Of a stretch of 64,000 nucleotides of DNA, positions 53,322 through 63,776 are shown one piece after another (the stretch's first letter is position 1; every line of letters starts with the position of its first letter). The notes beneath the pieces were generated by a model, which saw only the letters and a program-made list of their open reading frames with translations, did no database searches and was not told the DNA's origin. The translations under genes were made by a program, and so were the position numbers. This DNA is from Acytostelium subglobosum LB1 (taxonomy: Eukaryota; Evosea; Eumycetozoa; Acytosteliales; Acytosteliaceae), in the NCBI RefSeq assembly GCF_000787575.1, contig NW_012236512.1, positions 62,001 through 126,000 on the forward strand, given 5' to 3'.

Positions 53322-54433
53322 TTATTTGGTTGGCTTCTTGTCATCCTTGTCCTTCTTTCTGAACAAACTCCAGCTCTGCTTCTTCTCTGCTGGCTTTGAT
53401 GATGTCGACGTGGTGGAGGTTGTCGACGACGATGATGATGATGCGCCTGATGACGAAGGTGATGTCGAAGACGTCGATGACTTTGATTTGGATGACGACG
53501 AAGATGATGACTTTTTGGAAGAGCTGGTCGCAGGTTGTTTGTTAAAGGCTGCCTTGATCGCCGCTGCGAATATCTCATTGACGCCACTACCTGTGCGAGC
53601 AGCACACTCATAGAACTCCATCGCTCCTATCTCCTTTGCAAGTGCTACTCCCTGTGTTGTTGTAAGTGTGATCGATTTGATGTTGTTAGCATGCTTGCTC
53701 TGTCGGTCTGTTTATGTTGATGGTATCACAATCCTTACCTCCTCGCGTGTAATTGGTTTCTGATTGGTCTCTGCCAGCTTTGCCACCAGCTTTTTTGTCC
53801 TCCCTCAGATCGGTCTTTGTAGCCCACGAGAATGATTGGTGTACCAGCATTGCTCTGTGTGATCTCTTTCAACCACTTATACTTTATATTGTCCATCGAA
53901 TCCTTCTTGTCGACAGAGTAACATATCAAAAATACATCAGTCTAACGTACGTATATGTTAGTGAATGAACGAATGGTAGGTTGGTGGAGTTAAACTTACT
54001 TGGGGATATGATAGTGGTCTGAGGTTATCATAGTCTTCCTGTCCAGCTATATTGATTGATTGATTGAGTGGAATGTTCCAATTGATTAGAGTCAGTGTTT
54101 GTTTGAATGAATGATCCCAGTGATTGATTGAGACTCAGATGATGATCATACCTGTATCCCAGAGGACTAAATTTACAGGCTTATTATCGTACATTTCGAG
54201 GCAGTTGAAGTTATCTGTTGTTTGTTGTATGTAACAGTCAGTCAGTATGATTGTTCATGCTCCTGTCCTGTCCTGTCCTGTTGTGTCTACAAATAGTATG
54301 TCTTACCAAATACTGTTGGGACGTAGTCTGTTGGGAAGGCTTTGGTTGTGTATAGAATCAGCAGAGATGTCTTTCCAACAGCGCCATCACCGACAACAAC
54401 GACCTTAACAGTCTTTTTGATTCCTGTTGCCAT
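53322..54433 (-). CDS. Rho-family small GTPase with Ser-rich tail, no CAAX
   Basis: Exons 54433-54307, 54214-54152, 54046-54000, 53941-53739 and 53651-53322. The start [23 protein letters not shown] carries the P-loop; then VPTVFDNF (switch I), [18 protein letters not shown] (switch II), and KWLKEI with a Rho-type insert. In exon 4 the conserved run [14 protein letters not shown]...ITREEG is broken by two one-base slips, both at A runs (about 53815 and 53790). With one A fewer in each, the exon is 201 nt and in phase with both neighbours, so I read them as assembly errors (255 aa). The C-terminus has a long Ser/Lys tract and ends [16 protein letters not shown] with no CAAX box. Membrane attachment would have to rely on basic residues. 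Confidence 0.8.
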
Positions 54434-54740
54434 TGTTGTTGTTTTTATTTAATTATGTACAATCGTTATGTATTAATGATACTGGATATGAATATGTATA
54501 TATATAAGTATAGTTATAATCAAATAAATAGTAGTTCTGTGTATGTTTATGTTTATGTTTGTGTGTTTGATCACTACCTCTCAGTTTTTGATCATTCCAT
54601 CCCCCACACATCAAACCAAACAGGATAACAAAAGTCGGAAAAAAATTAAAATGGTGATGGTGATGGAGAGATGGGAAAGAGATAGATAGATGATCTAGTA
54701 AGGATGTACATAATTAATTTATTTATATATATATATAAAT
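54434..54740. other. Rho promoter and 3' end of the MATH/USP7-C gene
   Basis: 307 bp, AT-rich, with a (TA)n tract at about 54722-54738 and (TATG)n near 54490. Contains the upstream region of the Rho gene on the minus strand. Nothing else is recognised. Confidence 0.4.
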
Positions 54741-57700
54741 TTAACTGTATGTTGGTTCATAGTAGGACAACAAGATGTTTGGAACCAAACGATCGAGATT
54801 CTCTGGTGCCAAGTAGGTCTCCTTGACATCCACATACAGTATGTCAACACGTTGATGCAGTGCCTGAAGTACATCCCTGAGTGGCTTATCATTTGGTGTC
54901 AACTCCTTCCTCTCCACACTAGCAGCCTGTCCAGTTGATGGCTCATACTCAGCTGGCACAGAGTATAATATCACGTTCTGAGGGAATGCCTGGAGGAGAC
55001 GTGCCACTCTCTGCACAATGTCCGAGTACTTCATGGTCTTGATCACACCAAACTGGAAGGAGATGGGCTGTCCGGTGATGCTGTTCTTATGTTGCACCAT
55101 ATGGAAGTTGATCGTCGTCTTGTTATATACATAGTTGAAGTAGTCTGGCACGAATGGTATGCGTGGCAGATCGCGAAGTTGTTGCTGGCGCTGGCAGTAG
55201 ATGATGTCGCCGTGTCCAATCTCATAGGACTTGAGCGTGCGGTTTGGATCCAGCTGGTAGACCAGGCTCATTGACAGGTCGCCATAGAGCATCAATGGTC
55301 TGTCTGGACTTGCTCCAAGCTTCTGATTCAATATCGGTACCAAATATGATATTGAAGTATTTGCCTGGCACACCTTTGATGTCAAGAACTCAATAGACTG
55401 TGTCTTTGCATCATAATACTTGAAGAATATCAATGCATGATCAGGTTGGATTGGATCAAAGAATAAGTTCTTCTCCTATTTAGATTGATTGATTGATTGA
55501 TTGAGCGTGAGTGAGTATGAATGTGTGGATGTGGGGGTGGAATGATTCCAGATTCTGATTGAGATCACTTACATTCGGGGTTGGAGAGTTGGATACCTCC
55601 ATGTGAAGTCTGATCTCAACTTGTCCAAAGTATGAGATATATTGATTGACTGATTGATTGATTGAGTGAGTGGAATGAAGTTAGCGAATGATCAATGATC
55701 AAACAGTTGGAGTGTACACTTACATATATCTTCATCATCAAGGATGATTGGACACCGACTGACTTTGGCAGGTTTGGACTTGTTGTTGTCCCAGAACCAT
55801 ATCCTTATTCTCTCAAAGGCGATGCCATACATCATTTGTAGGAGCAGCTTGAACTCCAACAGAGTGGTGTACTTCCTGATCTTGACAGTCTGGTGCTTGT
55901 TGAAATCGATCAGATCAAATGATTGCCGGGACTCAAAGTCCGTGTCACACGTTAACTTTATCGTGTGGTAGTAGTACGTCTCCTCATCCGACTTTTGCTT
56001 GGCATATGCCTCTGCATCATCCACTGCGCCACTTGTATTGAGGTATCTATGATTACAATACAGTTGGATATGTGATGATCTCATGTGACTATATGATTGT
56101 AGACTACGTGATTGATTGATGGTTAGTGGGTGTGATTGAGTGATTGATTGGAACTATTCCATGATGGGTGATGACATACTATCTGTTATCAAGATTGCTT
56201 TGGGACATAAAGTGGATGGTCACATTGACAGAGATAGTGTCATTCTCAATGAATCCAGAGTTCTCATCACGAAGAGTGTCCAAAGACATGAACTTCTTGA
56301 ATCCCCAATTGATGCTGCTGTAACAGAATGTGTGGAATGAGTCTAATTGATGATAAGTCAGTGATTGATTGAAGGAATGATCGGACCAGGATAGAGGGTA
56401 CTTACACTTCCTCTCAGACTTGGATGGATTCAACTTGTTGATGATGGACAGTACGAAACAGATGTATTGTCTGCGCTTGGGGAAGGTCTTGGGGTCGACA
56501 AAGTCTAGGTATAGGGAGAAGAAGTTCTGAGCACTGTTGCCTTTGGGGAACACGTAGAATCTCCAGTTGGTAGAGTTCAATGTGAATGTAGGCGAGTAGA
56601 ATGACTTCTCCAATGTCGAGAAGTTAGTTATATCGTAGGAGAAGTTGCAGGGTCCTTCACCCATGTTGTTGTTGTTGATTGTTGGTGTTGGTGTTGGTGT
56701 TGGTGATTCCATCAATGTTGTCGTGGGATTGGGACTTGGACTGGAACTTGGACTTGGACTGATGGGACATGTAGATGGGAGACTGAGGGGTGACTCAATC
56801 CTGAATGGCTTGGGACTGAGGTAGTCATAGGACACAGTGATCAACTCAACATTGATGATAATAATGTCATTCTTGATGAAGCCATACTTTGGGTCCATCA
56901 GTGTATGATTCTTGATGAACTTCTGGAAGAGCCAACTGAATGAGTTATATGAATAGACATTGCTGATGACTATAATGAATGATGATGATGAGCTGTTAGT
57001 GTTGATGATGAATGAGTAGAGCACTACTACAACATACATTTCTTAAAGTGCTTGTCTGGATTGAGTTGGTTCTCAATCTCAACAGAGAATGAGATGTGCT
57101 TGCGAAGCAATGGAGTTGTCTTGATGTCCACGAGATCGAGATAGATTGAGAAGAAGTCGGTAAGGTTCTCCAATGGATAGCTTATTACCTGCCACTTACT
57201 ACCCGCTATCTTATACGTTGGTGACAGTATCAACTCTGTTGACTGACCCTTTGTAGCGTGGAATGTGAAACGTCCACAATCCGCTGACTTGTCCAAGTTG
57301 GACTCGATCTCAAAGCTAATGTATTGATTGATAGTTAGTATGAATGTGATTGGATGATTGAATGAATGAATGAATGAGGGGAGTAGGACATACTTTGGAG
57401 TGGACTCATTGTAGTTGGATGACATGACTGTGAACTCGATGTTGATTTGGATGGAATCATCGACCATGTAGCCATTGTCGGGGTTGAGGAGAGTGGAGAG
57501 AAGGACAAACTTGGGGAAACCAAAGTTCATGTTCTTGTCGTCGTAGAGGTGATCGACCCACTTCTTGAGGTTCCTGTCGGGATACTTCTGATTGACAATC
57601 TCAATGGCAAAGAAGAGATGCTTGATCATCAGTGGCTTGAACTTGACGTCGAGCAGATCCAGGTAGACCGAGAAGAAGTTGGGCGACGAGTAGCCGTTGG

Positions 57701-58672
57701 GGAAGATATAGATGCGCCAGTTGGAGCCGCACGAGTGGAACGTGGGCGAGTAGAAGTTCTCAAAGTGATGTGAGAAGTTGGTCATCTTGTAGGAGAATCG
57801 TCCAAATGGCTTGGGTCGCAGTGCGTCCGTGTTGTCAATGGTCACTGGCGACTGTATCTCCACCTTGATCATCAACTTGTCATCGATCAAATATCCATTC
57901 TCCGCCTTGACCAATGTCTGAAGACTCAAGAAACTGACGAATCCCCAATTGACTCCTTTGAATGAGAACTTGTGGCTTGAGTCTAGGATGGGAGGGCGAG
58001 GCGAGGGCGAGGGTTAGGGCGAGGGTTGAGGGCGAGGGTTGAGGGCGCCAAGATCAATCAATCAAACATACTCTTTCTAACATTCTTCTTGTTGTTTAGT
58101 TGATTGAGTAGGGTAAGGGTTAGACCAGCATCCTTCTCGAGTAAGGGGTTGTGACCAATGTCAAAGTAGTCGAGGAAGATGGAGATGTTGCCTGGACTGT
58201 TGTTGCCTTCGGGGAAGATGAGCAGACGCCAGTTGGCGCCGCACAGGTTGAAGGTTGGCGTGTAGAAGCTCTCCTTGTACGTGGAGAAGTTGCCAATCTC
58301 CACGGTCTTGCAGCCATTGGTGGCCTCGTTAAAGTCGCCAAAGATGGAGGCGGCCGTCGACGACGATGGCGAAGCGCCCGATATTATCGGGTGGGCAGTG
58401 TTGCTTGTGTTTGGGTTGGCGCTGCCCTGCCCTGTGTTTGCGTCCACGTTTGATTTCTGTGTGCTGGCAGTCAAGGCTATTGACTGCTGCTGCTGCTGGT
58501 GAATGGTTTGTTGATTCTGAGTTTGTGTTTGTGGTTGGGTTTGTTGTGGCTGCTGGGGTTGTTGGGTTTGTGGCTGTTGTTGTTGTTGCTGTGGCTGTTG
58601 TGGCTGCTGTGGCTGTTGTTGGGGCTTAGGTTGAAAGAATGTATCCGAGAGTGTTGCCCAGAAACCCTTCAT
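54741..58672 (-). CDS. MATH x4 protein with USP7-like C-terminal domains and no peptidase
   Basis: Eight exons: 58672-58072, 57982-57394, 57315-57038, 56969-56406, 56342-56180, 56088-55724, 55619-55573 and 55475-54741; 1113 aa, total divisible by three. Exon 6 could start at 56103 instead. An MKGFWATL head and long poly-Gln/Pro stretch lead to four MATH domains, each with a FYSPTF-xxCGxNWRxxIFPxG motif and SVYLDLLD (MATH1 FYTPTFNLCGANWR). The C-half matches the ubiquitin-like/ICP0-binding region of USP7: IRKYTTLLEFKLLLQMMYG, RIWFWDN, FFKYYDAKTQS, YEIGHGDIIYCQ and FPQNVILYSVP. The USP catalytic domain (Cys and His boxes) expected between them is absent; the MATH4-to-UBL distance is too short to hide it. 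Likely a ubiquitin-pathway adaptor. Confidence 0.82.
57988..58049 (+). repeat. G-rich intronic minisatellite (GGGCGAGGGTTGA units)
   Basis: The plus strand is a run of GGGCGAGG, GGGTTAGGGC and GGGTTGAGGGC units inside the first intron of the MATH/USP7-C gene (its template strand). It is the only such G-rich block in the window and has repeated GGG runs at short spacing, so a G-quadruplex is possible. Confidence 0.8.
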
Positions 58673-59925
58673 TTGGTCTCAATATACTGTTTGATTGATT
58701 GATTGATTGATTGGCTGTGTATCCTTCCTTTGTCTTTGGGAATATATAAAAGTAATTCTGTTTGTCTTGAATATAGATGGCAACGTAATATGGCCGCCGT
58801 TGGTTGGATTTGCACTCAACAGCAGCGACAAGATAATAAAGATAAGTATATTCGTTGATGGATGATGGGATGATGATGATGTTGCGCAACTAAGTTTAAT
58901 AATATATATAATATTATATAAAGAGTGAATGACTGGATTGGATTGGTTAGGATGGATGATGGATAGAGATAGATAATGAAAGAGCAGTTATACAACTATC
59001 GTTGTTGGGTGTTGAATGAATGTGTCTGTCTGTCTGTTTGTATGACTGTGTGTATGTGTATATGAGAGGAGGAGGAGGTAATAATGATGCGTTGCGTGAT
59101 TGATCAATCGCAAGTCAAGCAAGCAAGCAGCAGGTGGCTGGTGCTCATGCAGCGGCACAATGTTTGTTTGTTTGTGCAGATGGATGGACAGCGGCAAGCT
59201 CTCACTGTGCTGCGGAAGGAAGTTGGTGATGGTGTTTTAAATGTGAGTGATTGATGGGTGGAAGCTGTTTAAACCTGTGAGTGTGAGTGAGTGTGTGTGT
59301 GTAGTTGTTTGATTGATTGTGTGTGTGTGTATGAATGAATGAGTGTGAGAAATTAAGGTGATAGAGTGATCGTAGGTTTGAGTGTTTGTGTTTAGGTGAG
59401 GGTGTGTTTGTTTGATTGATCGTAATGCTTAGATAGAGGGCAAAAATGGATCTAAAGATGGGTGTGGGCGTAGGCTCATAGGATCAGGTTAATATAAAAT
59501 TGGTATTTGACTTGCAATGATCGTGCCCGATCCCATTATTGTGGGAAGTAAGGGGTATTATTATTCTAGCCTTCTCCTCTCAACATTGTTACATTAAATT
59601 CATATGATTATTATTTACCTCTAAACAAGTTTGATCATCAATTGTAGATTTCTAAATATGGTCATCCTTACAAATGACATGTGGGTCACATTTGTCTTGG
59701 ATGATCTATGTGAGTCAAATGAATATGCATATTGGATTAATGAATGAATGAATGAATGTTTATGGGTGTGGACTCGTGTCTCGGCTTGTCCTCAAATTGT
59801 GTTGTTGGCACTCAAACTTTTATAAACTCTAGGCGACGATCATCACGATAATCAAAGATACAGGACACATTGCTCACTCTCTCTGAGTACTAGTTGTATA
59901 CAACAACAACACTGCGCGCATTACA
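58673..59925. other. Long intergenic region with GT- and GATT-rich repeats
   Basis: 1.25 kb without a supported gene. It holds (GATT)n at about 58690-58712, a (TTTG)n at about 59162-59173, GT-rich tracts at about 59280-59335 and 59380-59415, and (GAAT)n at about 59741-59757. It lies between divergent genes and must contain both promoters. Two conserved-looking GC-richer patches (about 59450-59480 and 59520-59555) match no RNA family I recognise. Confidence 0.4.
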
Positions 59926-60254
59926 ATGAAGATCCAACCAAGGACCCCACTGTTCTATGTGACATCATTCACTATACTAGGATTGACATTCTACGGACTT
60001 GATCGTTATCTGTCAGGTTCATATTGTAAGTGTCACTGACTGTCTGTCTGTTGGTCGTTGTTGTTATTTGTTTTATGAATGTGACTAACACATCATCATC
60101 ATGATCATCATTATCAGATCAATACTTAAATCATCATAAGGTTAGAAGAATCGAAGAACAAGAAGCAAAGGATGACCTTGCTCGCGATAGAATAAGAAAG
60201 AGACAAGAGTTGGAGAAGCAACAACAACAACAGCAACAACAACAAAAGCAATAA
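59926..60254 (+). CDS. Small single-pass membrane protein, probably mitochondrial
   Basis: Exons 59926-60025 and 60118-60254 (78 aa). MKIQPRTPLFYVTSFTILGL-TFYGLDRYLSGSY is a short basic head plus one membrane helix. A charged helical tail follows (RRIEEQEAKDDLARDRIRKRQELEKQ), ending in poly-Gln. This size and order are common among small respiratory-chain assembly factors or accessory subunits, but no family can be named. It is convergent with the WD40 gene (57 bp). Confidence 0.65.
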
Positions 60255-60311
60255 TAATTGTATCATTCATTCATTCATTCATTCATTCGATCAATCGATC
60301 AAACATGTTTA

Positions 60312-61964
60312 TTACTTTGTGGTTGTCTTTCGTTGTGCCAACATCTTCCTTGGCACTGGAATACCTGGCATCATAGGAGCAGGCGGCTTTATCACATACT
60401 TGCGTTCAGTAATCGTTGGCTTCTTATTGTTTGTCTTCTTTGACTTGGACTCCACCTCTGCCTCAACCTCGTCGTCCTGGTCGACTACCTTGACTTTTGG
60501 ACTCCTTGTTTTATGAACACGATCATACTCCACATCGACCTTCATCTTTGGACCATCATATATGTTCTTTTCCTGTTGGTCGTTGTCGTCTCCATCCTCC
60601 ATATCATCCGATTCGTCATCGTCGTCGTCCGAGTCTTGGTCATCCGAGTCGCCATGGTCCATCACCTCAACATTGCACAGTGTGATACAAGTTAGACGTG
60701 CGCCAGTCTCTGCCATTCCAACCGGCAGTTCAGTGTCAATGTTCCAAACAACGACATTGCCATCCGATGATATGCTGACCACATAAGGCTTCTTTACCGA
60801 GTCGAATCTCAACACTTCCAATCCCTTGACTCGTGCCGAGTTGCCCTCCAACTGTTTGATCACCTTGCCATTCTTATAATCCAACAATGTAATCAACTTG
60901 TCCTCGCCTCCAACCATCAATATGTCATCCTAAAGATTGATTGATTGAGTTAATGAGTGAGTTGATGGGAGGGATGGTTCCAGGACACTTACATCATAGT
61001 ACTTCATTGTGAGTACGGGTTGCTTGAACTCAAAGCTGTGCAACTCTTTGGCGTCGGTTGTGTAGATGGCAACTCGGTCGGCGTAGACGACAGAGTAGTG
61101 GTTGCCAGTGGGCGACCATTGGACGATGAGTCCCTCCTTTGGCAGTTTGTTGTAGTTGGCCGCCACTCCACGCATTAGATCCCAGAGGAACAGACGACGA
61201 TCCTTGCCCACGCTCAGAGCAGCCTTGCCACTCGGATGGATGGACAGTGAGTTGACAATGTCCTTGTGGCCCTTGAGTGTCTTGAGACACTCCCAGTCGG
61301 CCACACGCCACACGCTCAGTGTGTGGTCGCGCGACGCTGCCAACATGTGCGAGCTGCCAAAGAATTGGATGGCGTTGATCCAGCCCTCGTGCTTGGACAG
61401 TGTGCCAAACTCCTCGCGCTTTGACAAACGGTAGACACGCATGGTCTCGTCAGTGGACGAGCTGACCAGGAACTCGCCGTCGGCTGTCGTGCCCACCGCC
61501 TTGACGCAGCCCGAGTGAGCGGCGTATGCAAACACCTGTTGGAGGAGTACCTCCATCTCGTCTGGGTTGCCCAGCTCTGGATGATCAGCCATCAACAATG
61601 CCTCATAACCAAGTATCGAATGTTCATAACATCCAATTGTAAGCAATGGACTATACTCCTTCTCTATTACAGGGGTAGCAGTTGTTGTGTTGTCTGTGGT
61701 TGTGGCTTTAGTCTTTTTGCCTTTGGCGGCCGATGCCACAGGAGTGTCTGCCTTCTTAAGGATTGACTTTGTTGATGTAGTAGTAGTTGTTGTTGTTGTA
61801 GTTGGCACTTCAGTAGTGACTACAGCAGCGGCAGTTCTCTGCTTCTTCTGTACTATAGTTTGTTTATCATTTTGAGCTGTTGTCTTCTCTTCGTCAACAG
61901 CAGTGACTTGTCTTTTCTTTTGTTGCTGTTGCTGCTGTGGTTGTTTCTTAGTTGATGTCGACAT
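60312..61964 (-). CDS. WD40 protein, PAK1IP1/Mak11 homologue (60S ribosome biogenesis)
   Basis: Exons 61964-60993 and 60929-60312 (529 aa, phase 0). A low-complexity Lys/Gln/Thr head of about 110 residues precedes WD40 repeats: LLTIGCYEHSILGY, AHSGCVKAVGTTADGEFLVSSSTDETMRVY, HEGWINAIQFFGSSHMLAASRDHTLSVW, GHKDIVNSLSIHPSGKAALSVGKDRRLFLWD. This order, especially the DLMRG and NYNKLPKEG stretch after the fourth blade, is that of PAK1IP1/Mak11, a nucleolar factor for large-subunit assembly. The tail is acidic (DSDDQDSDDDDD) and then basic with a Pro end, fitting a nucleolar protein. Confidence 0.86.
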
Positions 61965-62275
61965 CTTTATATATATATCTCTCTTTTGTTACTTATTTAT
62001 ATATTTAATAATCTGATTATGATGATGCATTCATTCACCAAGTTTAGTTTCTTTCGTTCGTTTTCAAACAAGTTCTCGCAATCTGGCACCCTGCTCGAGG
62101 ATGTCCAAGTCGAAAGACTAACTTCATGGTCCATCCACCCTCAATCAATCAATTAATCAATATTATACCAATTCATAACCTATCCATCATTGATCGTCAG
62201 ACTAGTTAAATGACTTAAATATTATATAGGACCAAAGGCGTTTATTGTAAATTGATAGCTGCGCAGCTGCATTAT
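61965..62275. other. Promoter of the WD40 gene and 3' spacer
   Basis: 311 bp, AT-rich, between two genes on the minus strand. It contains a TATATATATA run close to the WD40 start. Nothing else is recognised. Confidence 0.4.
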
Positions 62276-62972
62276 TTATAGGCCTGTTCTTCTCTTCTCT
62301 GCAGCCTTCTCCTCCATAGCTATATTGTTTGAATAAGTAGTTAGGTAAGTATATTTGATTGAATGATTGATTGATATAATATAATATGAACATACCCTTC
62401 TTCTCCTCTTCTCTCTTCTTTGCAGCCTCCTCTCTTTGCTTTCTAATGACGAGCAGTCTTTCCATATCAGCCTTCTGCTGTTTCTCCTGTGCTCTAATCT
62501 GTGCCTGTTGCTTAGCAACCTCCTCTCTGTTTGATTGATTGATTGATTGTTAGTGATTGAATGAATGATTGAATGATCGAATGAATGAAACGAAACATTA
62601 CTTCTCTCTTCTTGATAGTTCAACCTTATGTCCAACCGGCAGATCTGACACCTTCTTGGTGACTGTCTTGACTCTGTTTGGATTGCTAGCGTCTACCTTT
62701 GGAGCAGAAGCCACTGGCTTCTCGTCCTCTGATGACTCGTCGACCTCCTCTCCAGATGAGTGCTCGCTGCCAGAGTCGTCGACCTCCTCGTCGGAGGAAT
62801 CACCGTTCCTACGTCTAATATCCTCGACGCCCTCCTCATTGCCATAGAGCACATGACGCTCCTGTCCCTTGTGATTGGCCTTTGATCTCTCGATCGCGCG
62901 CTTGTTCAACTTGCCACCGGCAGCTGCACCGCCACCGCCACCGCCTCTCTTTCCTCCTCTTCCGTAAGCCAT
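62276..62972 (-). CDS. PDAP1 / HASPP28-like phosphoprotein
   Basis: Exons 62972-62602, 62526-62396 and 62319-62276 (181 aa, the same length as human PDAP1). A Gly/Arg-rich start (MAYGRGGKRGGGGGG) and an acidic Ser-rich middle with many casein-kinase-2-like sites (DSSDEEVDDSGSEHSS) precede the conserved C-domain. Splicing yields [45 protein letters not shown] and AAEKRR, the PDAP1 signature ([22 protein letters not shown] in animals). The family is a small, heat- and acid-stable phosphoprotein linked to mRNA/translation and growth-factor response; its exact role is unsettled. Confidence 0.88.
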
Positions 62973-63224
62973 TGATTGATATCTGTATCTGTATCTGTTC
63001 GCTTAAATGTTATTATTATTAACCAATATAGTGTGTGTTTCTCATTCTTTATCCTCTCACTCATCCATCATCTTGTTGTTGAAATTGATAAAATTATTCG
63101 ATTACGAACTTCTTACAAAAGTTAGTGTGTGACAAGTGTGTGATAAAAGAATGACCCGATTCATTCGTTTGATCATTCATCTAAAGATCAAGATATATAT
63201 AACAACAAAACAAACAATAATATA
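62973..63224. promoter_or_regulatory. Divergent promoter, PDAP1 / NDUFB7-like
   Basis: 252 bp, AT-rich, between the divergent start codons, with a TATATATATAACAAC stretch about 30 bp before the NDUFB7-like ATG. No defined factor site is seen. Confidence 0.4.
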
Positions 63225-63668
63225 ATGAATAGTTATAGAATAAGTGAACCAGTATTCCCTAAATTGGATGATTATTATATGGATCATATTAATGTGATGC
63301 CAGAGGAATTCGTATTGATATCAAAGAGGAAAGGAGTTCAACTTAATGAGAATAGAGCATGATTATAAAGGAATCATGTATTGAGTACTTTTCAGAGTTG
63401 GAGCAATGCAAGACCACAAGATCATTCTCATTCGTCAATTGTATAGACTATCACAGACAGTATCATTATTGTGTAAAACAGAACTCTGTACGTCAATCAC
63501 TCATCTCATTCAATCACTCATTCGAATTCATTGAACTAACATATCAATCAAATGTAGGAGAAATGGGATAGATATCTAAAGTATCATCTGTGGAGTAATA
63601 AGGAGTCATACTATAAGTATTGGGAGGAGATTGAGAAGAAACAGCAGCAGCAGCAACAACAAAAGTAG
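63225..63668 (+). CDS. NDUFB7-like twin CX9C complex I subunit
   Basis: Exons 63225-63487 and 63558-63668. The core, CIEYFSELEQC...CIDYHRQYHYC, is a twin CX9C motif with NDUFB7 (B18) spacing. The splice then gives EKWDRYLKYHLWSNKESYYKYW and a poly-Gln end. The upstream start MNSYRISEPVFPKLDDYY...VQLNENR reads as the matching N-terminus, but a one-base slip at about 63357 (GCATGATT) breaks it. One more T would join R-A-L-I-I-K-E-S-C. Otherwise translation could start at the ATG at 63359. NDUFB7 is an accessory complex I subunit on the intermembrane-space side, folded by Mia40. Confidence 0.72.
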
Positions 63669-63739
63669 TCCATGGACCACAAGACAACACAACATCACAC
63701 CTTCTTTTTCGTCTTCAACACTAAAGGGTGTCCAGGACC

Positions 63740-63776
63740 AAGTTGACACGCGATCAACTTTGTGTCATATGACACA
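63740..63776. promoter_or_regulatory. Two adjacent perfect inverted repeats
   Basis: AAGTTGA-CACGCGA-TCAACTT (7-bp stem, 7-nt loop, 63740-63760) abuts the perfect 16-bp palindrome TGTGTCATATGACACA (63761-63776). Together they form 37 bp of nested symmetry 72 bp after the NDUFB7-like stop. It could be a protein-binding site of the next gene or a transcript-end structure. Confidence 0.5.

Noticed and set aside
56089-56180. Split of the MATH/USP7-C gene into two genes at the stop after 56180
   Set aside because: A GTATGT donor directly before the stop and two in-phase acceptors (56103, 56088) join both parts with a total divisible by three, and no start codon context fits a separate downstream gene. 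It remains the main alternative.
59440-59560. GC-richer patches in the long spacer as a possible RNA gene
   Set aside because: No convincing fold or family signature could be made by eye.
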